Assembly: GCA_934454655.1 (NCBI GenBank)
Contig: CAKSFK010000017.1
Location: forward strand, 1-47,106
Direction: 5' to 3'
DNA length: 47,106 nt
From: an uncultured Eubacteriales bacterium
Lineage (GTDB): Bacteria > Bacillota > Clostridia > Oscillospirales > Acutalibacteraceae
A model generated the notes under the pieces. It worked only from the letters and a program-made list of their open reading frames with translations. It made no database searches and was not told where the DNA came from. Each line of letters opens with the position of its first letter. Positions within the stretch are counted from its first letter, which is position 1. Position numbers and translations under genes: made by a program. Positions 41,376-47,106 of this stretch are shown in pieces.

Positions 41376-42632
41376 ATGAACAGATATGAACATTCGGTCT
41401 GCCTTGACGAAAAGAAATGCAGCGGATGCACCGCGTGCTTAAAGCATTGCCCGACAGAGGCAATAAGAATAAGAAACGGCCACGCCTCGATAGACCCCGA
41501 CCGCTGTATTGACTGCGGCGAGTGCATAAAGGTCTGTCCTAAAGGGGCTAAAAAGGCGGTTTGCGAAAAGCTTTCGGCAATGGATAAATTTAAGTGGAAA
41601 ATAGCATTGCCTGCGCCCTCTTTATACGGTCAGTTCGATAATCTTGAGGACGTTGACTATGTGCTTGACGGACTTCTTAAAATCGGGTTTGACGATGTAT
41701 TTGAGGTTTCCGCCGCAGCGGAGCTTGTAAGCGCGTACACAAGGCTCTACCTTAAGACCGAGGGTGTTAAAAAACCGGCGATAAGTTCGGCTTGCCCCGT
41801 TGTCATAAGACTTATAGGTCTGCGCTTTCCGTCGCTTACGGAAAATATAATACATATGCTCCCGCCCATGGAAATTGCGGCAATGCTTGCAAGAGAAAGA
41901 GCAAAGCGCGAGCATCCCGACCTTAGTGACGAGGAAATAGGCGTGTGTTTCATTTCCCCCTGCCCCGCAAAGGTAAGCTATGTTAAAAACGGATTTGCCG
42001 ATTATAAAAGTCGGGTTGACGCAGTGGTTTCCATTAACGATATCTACTTTCAGCTTATAGCAAAAATGCAGCCTCAGGCGGACGTTCGGTCCCTTTCAAG
42101 CTCGGGTATGATAGGCATAGGCTGGGCAAGCACGGGCGGCGAGGCAACGGCGATATTTAACGAAAGCTATTTGGCGGCTGACGGAATTGAAAACGTGATA
42201 CGTGTACTCGATCAGGTGGAAAACGGCAATATACCGCCGCTTGAATTTATTGAGCTTAACGCCTGCTCGGGCGGCTGCGTGGGCGGCGCTATGACAATGC
42301 AAAACCCGTTTATCGCAAAGGCGCGGCTTCAAACGCTGAGAAGATATTTGCCTGTTTCGCAAAATTTTCTTTCAAAGGAAGAAAACTACATTCCCGAAAG
42401 CTATATTTTCAACGAAATCCCCACCTACCACCCCATTTCTCGCTTAAGCGACAGTATAGCGGAGTCAATGCGGATGATGGCGGATATTCAGAAATTACGC
42501 GATACCCTGCCCGGCATTGACTGCGGAGCGTGCGGCGCGCCAAGCTGCCGCGCATTTGCCGAGGACACCGTAAAAAATAAAACCTTTGGGGCAAAATGTC
42601 CTTTACACAACGAAGGGAGAGGCGGCAAATGA
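41376..42632 (+). CDS. H-cluster-like iron-sulfur protein (hydrogenase C-terminal domain paralog)
   Basis: The 418-residue product has two N-terminal [4Fe-4S] ferredoxin motifs (Cys15/18/21/25 and Cys44/47/50/54), a domain like the H-cluster part of [FeFe]-hydrogenase, and a C-terminal 4Fe-4S domain (GIDCGACGAPSCRAF). The H-cluster cysteines are all present: Cys139 (SSACPVV), Cys195 (SPCPAK), Cys296 and Cys300 (NACSGGCVGG). The residue before Cys139, the proton-relay Cys of catalytic enzymes, is Ala. This fits a sensory rather than a hydrogen-producing protein. Similar genes occur beside HydABC in other Clostridia. Confidence 0.87.
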   Translation: MNRYEHSVCLDEKKCSGCTACLKHCPTEAIRIRNGHASIDPDRCIDCGECIKVCPKGAKKAVCEKLSAMDKFKWKIALPAPSLYGQFDNLEDVDYVLDGLLKIGFDDVFEVSAAAELVSAYTRLYLKTEGVKKPAISSACPVVIRLIGLRFPSLTENIIHMLPPMEIAAMLARERAKREHPDLSDEEIGVCFISPCPAKVSYVKNGFADYKSRVDAVVSINDIYFQLIAKMQPQADVRSLSSSGMIGIGWASTGGEATAIFNESYLAADGIENVIRVLDQVENGNIPPLEFIELNACSGGCVGGAMTMQNPFIAKARLQTLRRYLPVSQNFLSKEENYIPESYIFNEIPTYHPISRLSDSIAESMRMMADIQKLRDTLPGIDCGACGAPSCRAFAEDTVKNKTFGAKCPLHNEGRGGK

Positions 42633-42952
42633 CGGTAGACGGTCTTTTAAAAAACGGCTTCGGCGCGGTTGCCGTTCCGAAGCCGCAAAGAGAAATAACC
42701 GGTGTTTATATAGGCGACCTCTTAAGCTGGGTAATGGGAAGAGCACAGCCGGGTGACGCGTGGATAACCATAATGTCCAACGCCAATATTGCAGCGGTGG
42801 CTTCCCTTGCGGATACCGCCTGCATAATAGCGGCAGAGAATGTGGAAATACCTGATGACGTTAAGAAAACGGCTGAGGAAAAGGGCATTAACATACTGTC
42901 GTTTTCGGGCTCTGCTTACGAGGCAGCGGTAAAGCTTCATTCGCTTTTATGA
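42629..42952 (+). CDS. Second DRTGG-domain protein
   Basis: The 107-residue product resembles the first DRTGG protein (EITGVYIGDLLSWVMGRAQ, DTACIIAAENVEIPDDV) but is shorter and diverged. The ATG at 42629 overlaps the preceding stop (ATGA). It has no known catalytic residues. Having two related copies around one Fe-S protein suggests they form a paired or multi-subunit complex. Confidence 0.83.
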   Translation: MTVDGLLKNGFGAVAVPKPQREITGVYIGDLLSWVMGRAQPGDAWITIMSNANIAAVASLADTACIIAAENVEIPDDVKKTAEEKGINILSFSGSAYEAAVKLHSLL

Positions 42953-43658
42953 GGTATTATTACGATCTGCACATTCATTCCTGCCTGTCCCCCTGCGGGG
43001 ACAACGATATGACGCCCGACAGCATTGCGGGAATGGGAGAACTTAATAAACTTGATATTATGGCGCTCACCGACCATAACACCTTAAAAAACTGCCCCGC
43101 TTTTTTCAAGGCGGCTGACCGACACGGAATAATTCCCGTTGCGGGAGCAGAGCTTACAACGGCTGAGGATATCCACGTAGTTTGCCTGTTTGCCACGCTT
43201 TCGGGGGCTATGGAATTTGAAAAGGTGCTTGAAAGTAAGCGTGTTAAAATCAAGAACCGTCCCGATATTTTTGGTGAACAGCGCATTGCGGACGAAAACG
43301 ATAATATCACGGGTACCGATGATTATCTGCTTATAAACGCAACCGCGTTTTCACTTGAGGAAGTACCCGCAGCGGTGGAAAGATACGGCGGTGTGTGCTT
43401 TCCGGCACATATTGACAGGCAAGCGAACGGCTTGCTTGCGGTGCTTGGTCTGTTTCCCGAAAAACCGTTCTTTCCGACGGCGGAGGTACACGACAAAGAA
43501 AAGACAACGGAATTTGCCGAAAAATACAGTAAAAAAATTATAACAAGTTCCGACGCTCATTATTTGTGGGACATTAACGAGCGCGGCGCTTATGTAGAGC
43601 TTGACTGCGGCAGAGAAAACGCCGCACGGGAGCTTATAAATTATTTACGGGGTGCGGT

Positions 43659-43662
<4 letters not shown>
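42949..43662 (+). CDS. PHP-domain metal-dependent phosphoesterase
   Basis: The 237-residue product has the PHP motifs DLHIHSCLSPCG, ALTDHNT, a central FPAHIDR and the late SSDAHYLWD, which supply His and Asp ligands for two or three metals. PHP enzymes hydrolyse phosphoesters of nucleotides, sugars or amino-acid precursors. Its ATG overlaps the previous stop. In this setting it may hydrolyse a regulatory phosphate or nucleotide, but no substrate is indicated by the sequence. Confidence 0.9.
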
Positions 43663-44569
<907 letters not shown>

Positions 44570-44587
44570 AAAATTGGAGGTAAAAAA

Positions 44588-46387
44588 ATGATTCGTGCAC
44601 ATGTGTTGATCTGCGGCGGTACAGGCTGTACCTCTTCAGGAAGCCACGATATTCAAAAGGCGTTTGCCGAAAATATTGAAAGCTGCGGACTTGCGGACGA
44701 GGTAAAGCTCGTACAAACAGGCTGTTTCGGTCTTTGCGCTTTGGGGCCGGTTGTTATCGTTTATCCGGACGGTACTTTTTACAGCAGAGTAACCCCGGAG
44801 GACGTTAAGGAGATTGTTGAGGAGCATTTGCTCAAAGGCCGTATTGTTGAGCGTTTGGTTTATAACGATACCGGTAACGTTGCCGACGAAATAGAAGGTA
44901 ACGTGTCACTCGGAGACACTGCTTTCTATAAATCGCAGAACCGCGTTGTTCTTCGTAACTGCGGCGTTATCAACCCCGAAAATATTGATGAATACATAGC
45001 TATGGACGGCTACGCCGCTCTCGGTAAAGTTTTAACCGAAATGACCCCCGAGGACGTTATTAAATGTGTTACCGATTCAGGGCTTCGCGGCAGAGGCGGC
45101 GGCGGCTTCCCCACGGGAAGAAAGTGGGCGCTGTGCGCGCCGAATAAGGCTCCGCAGAAATATGTTGTATGTAATGCGGATGAAGGCGACCCGGGCGCGT
45201 TTATGGACCGTTCTGTGCTTGAGGGAGACCCGCACTCGGTAATTGAGGCTATGGCTATTGCGGGCTATGCAATAGGTGCCACCGAGGGCTATGTTTATGT
45301 CCGCGCGGAGTATCCGATAGCCGTTCACCGCTTGCAGATAGCTATCGATCAGGCGCGTGAATACGGGCTTTTGGGTAAAGATATTTTCGGCTCGGGCTTT
45401 GATTTTGATCTGCACATCCGCCTTGGCGCCGGCGCGTTCGTCTGCGGCGAGGAAACCGCGCTTATGACCTCTATTGAGGGTAACCGCGGCGAGCCGAGAC
45501 CCCGTCCCCCCTACCCTGCGGTCAAGGGACTTTACAATTCACCTACGGTTGAAAACAACGTTGAAACCTTTGCCAACATTCCGCAGATAATTCTTCGCGG
45601 CGCAGAGTGGTTTGCTTCAATGGGAACAGAACGCTCTAAGGGTACTAAGGTATTCGCTTTAGGCGGTAAAATTAAGCACACGGGACTTGTTGAGATTCCT
45701 ATGGGTACAACGCTTCGCCATATAATTGAGGATATAGGCGGCGGTATTCCGAACGGCAAGAAGTTTAAAGCCGCTCAGACAGGCGGACCTTCGGGCGGAT
45801 GTATTCCCGCAAGCCTTATCGATACCGAGGTTGATTACGATAACTTAACGGCTATCGGCTGTATGATGGGCTCGGGCGGACTTATCGTTATGGATGAGGA
45901 CACCTGTATGGTTGATATGGCTAAATTCTTCCTTGAATTCACGGTTGATGAGTCCTGCGGCAAATGTACTCCCTGCCGCGTAGGTACAAAGCGTCTGCTT
46001 GAACTGCTCGATAAGATAACCAAGGGCAACGGAACGCTTGAGGACCTTGACAAAATGGAAGAACTTTGCCACTATATTAAGCAGAACTCGCTTTGCGGAC
46101 TCGGTCAGACAGCGCCGAATCCCGTGCTTGCAACACTTAAATTCTTCCGCGACGAATATGTGGCTCACGTGACCGATAAGGTATGTCCCGCGGGCGTATG
46201 TAAGGACCTCGTTTCTTACTCGATTATTGCCGATAAGTGCAAGGGCTGCACAAAGTGCGCCCGTAACTGCCCTGTGGGCGCTATCAGCGGCACAATTAAA
46301 AATCCGCACGAGATCGATCAGACCGCTTGTATTAAGTGCGGCGCTTGTATTGCTAACTGCCCGTTCGGCGCAATAGTTAAAAAGTAA
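44588..46387 (+). CDS. hydB: NuoF/HydB-like NADH-binding subunit of bifurcating hydrogenase
   Basis: The 599-residue product has an N-terminal [2Fe-2S] domain (Cys9, Cys14, Cys46, Cys50), the FMN/NADH-binding core (RGRGGGGFPTGRKW, GAGAFVCGEETAL), the N3-type cluster motif SCGKCTPCRVG and two C-terminal [4Fe-4S] motifs (CKGCTKCARNC, CIKCGACIANC). This layout is characteristic of HydB in electron-bifurcating HydABC enzymes, which oxidise NADH and ferredoxin together to make H2. GGAGGTAAAA precedes the ATG. Confidence 0.95.
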   Translation: MIRAHVLICGGTGCTSSGSHDIQKAFAENIESCGLADEVKLVQTGCFGLCALGPVVIVYPDGTFYSRVTPEDVKEIVEEHLLKGRIVERLVYNDTGNVADEIEGNVSLGDTAFYKSQNRVVLRNCGVINPENIDEYIAMDGYAALGKVLTEMTPEDVIKCVTDSGLRGRGGGGFPTGRKWALCAPNKAPQKYVVCNADEGDPGAFMDRSVLEGDPHSVIEAMAIAGYAIGATEGYVYVRAEYPIAVHRLQIAIDQAREYGLLGKDIFGSGFDFDLHIRLGAGAFVCGEETALMTSIEGNRGEPRPRPPYPAVKGLYNSPTVENNVETFANIPQIILRGAEWFASMGTERSKGTKVFALGGKIKHTGLVEIPMGTTLRHIIEDIGGGIPNGKKFKAAQTGGPSGGCIPASLIDTEVDYDNLTAIGCMMGSGGLIVMDEDTCMVDMAKFFLEFTVDESCGKCTPCRVGTKRLLELLDKITKGNGTLEDLDKMEELCHYIKQNSLCGLGQTAPNPVLATLKFFRDEYVAHVTDKVCPAGVCKDLVSYSIIADKCKGCTKCARNCPVGAISGTIKNPHEIDQTACIKCGACIANCPFGAIVKK

Positions 46388-46404
46388 GAAAGGAGCCTTA
46401 TAAA

Positions 46405-47106
46405 ATGGATATGTTAAATGTTAAAATAAACGGTATTTCGGTAAGCGTTGAAAAAGGCTCTACCATTCTGGACGCCGCAAGAAAAGCCGGCGTTGAAATT
46501 CCCACCCTTTGCTTTATGAAGGAGAAAAACGAGATAGGCGCTTGCCGTATCTGCGTTGTTGAGGCTAACGAAGGCAGGGGCTTCCGCATTGTAACCGCCT
46601 GCGTTTACCCCGTAAGCGAGGGTATGGAGGTTCTTACCAACACCGAGAAAATTCAAAAGGCAAGAAGAACCACGCTGGAGCTTATTTTGTCTACCCACGA
46701 GAAAAAATGCCTTTCCTGCGTGCGTTCCACAAACTGCGAACTGCAAAAGCTCTGCCGCGACTACGGAGTGGAGGAGTCTGCCTTTGAGGGCTTTAAGCCG
46801 ACATATAAACTTGACACCTCAACACCCCACCTTGTAAGGGACAACAACAAGTGCGTGCTTTGCCGCCGCTGTGTTGCCGCCTGCAACGAGCAGTACGTGG
46901 GCGTTATAGGCGCTAACAACCGCGGTATCGACACCGCAATCGGCACCCCGTTTGAGGTCAGTCTTTCAAATGTACCGTGTATTTCCTGCGGTCAGTGTAC
47001 CGTTGTATGTCCCACAGGCGCGCTGGTGGAAAAGGACGATACCGATAAAATCTGGGCGGCGCTTGCCGACCCCGATAAGCACGTTGTGGTTCAGACCGCT
47101 CCGTCT
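46405..47106 (+). CDS. hydA: [FeFe]-hydrogenase catalytic subunit, N-terminal part (cut by window)
   Basis: The frame is open to the window end and shows 234 residues. Visible are the [2Fe-2S] motif (Cys36, Cys47, Cys50, Cys66), the His-ligated cluster motif HEKKCLSC (His98, Cys102, Cys105, Cys111) and two [4Fe-4S] motifs (CVLCRRCVAAC, CISCGQCTVVC). The last residues (VVVQTAPS) match the entry to the H-cluster domain of HydA, so this is more likely HydA than NuoG. The catalytic domain lies beyond the window. AGGAGCC precedes the ATG. Confidence 0.93.
   Translation, partial: MDMLNVKINGISVSVEKGSTILDAARKAGVEIPTLCFMKEKNEIGACRICVVEANEGRGFRIVTACVYPVSEGMEVLTNTEKIQKARRTTLELILSTHEKKCLSCVRSTNCELQKLCRDYGVEESAFEGFKPTYKLDTSTPHLVRDNNKCVLCRRCVAACNEQYVGVIGANNRGIDTAIGTPFEVSLSNVPCISCGQCTVVCPTGALVEKDDTDKIWAALADPDKHVVVQTAPS

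Overview
The window looks like chromosome from a spore-forming, anaerobic member of the Clostridia, probably near the Ruminococcaceae/Oscillospiraceae. Three things in the sequence point there. It carries sporulation genes (yqfC, yqfD and a ylbJ-like gene). It carries a secreted protein ending in a dockerin-type repeat. It carries an electron-bifurcating [FeFe]-hydrogenase locus. Ribosome binding sites are strong AGGAGG types, GTG and TTG starts are common, and the era/recO neighbourhood has the Firmicutes order. I see no rRNA, insertion sequence, prophage or CRISPR array. No gene looks broken except the last one, which the window edge cuts.

Layout. 1-600: a five-tRNA operon on the minus strand (Val-Asp-Phe-Gly-Cys) with its own promoter, and a terminator inside it. 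655-3007: purA and a YhaM-type 3'-5' exoribonuclease. 3081-10054: a five-gene minus-strand carbohydrate operon (LplD-type alpha-galacturonidase, GH63-clan glycosidase, PIG-L deacetylase, CE2-like SGNH esterase, amidohydrolase) divergent from an AraC regulator. 10090-15606: an operon of two M16 peptidase-fold proteins, lgt, folD, an anchored secreted protein of unknown role, and a Fur-family regulator. 15742-16710: rplM-rpsI. 16788-20531: an HD-domain protein translationally coupled to pyruvate kinase, then an FAD oxidoreductase with a hairpin in its leader. 20627-25774: a four-gene Gld-type ABC export operon. 25845-34732: a long housekeeping cluster, yqfC-yqfD-phoH-ybeY-era-yqzL-recO-mutS2, followed by a secreted transglutaminase/dockerin protein. 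34782-39897, plus strand: ylbJ-like, a small Cys protein, alaS, a HIT protein and a phosphoribosyltransferase. 39970-47106: the hydrogenase operon.

How the genes work together. The hydrogenase operon encodes HydC (NuoE-like), HydB (NuoF-like) and the start of HydA, which together would oxidise NADH and reduced ferredoxin to make H2. Between hydC and hydB lie seven further genes: two DRTGG-domain proteins, two stand-alone HATPase proteins, an H-cluster-like iron-sulfur protein, a PHP phosphoesterase and a small [2Fe-2S] protein. This looks like a dedicated sensing or regulatory module and is, with the galacturonidase operon, the best candidate here for undescribed biology. The galacturonidase operon has no transporter and would degrade a short, acyl-decorated uronic-acid glycan inside the cell after uptake by proteins encoded elsewhere. 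A 54-codon yqzL gene, too short for ordinary gene callers, overlaps the start of recO.
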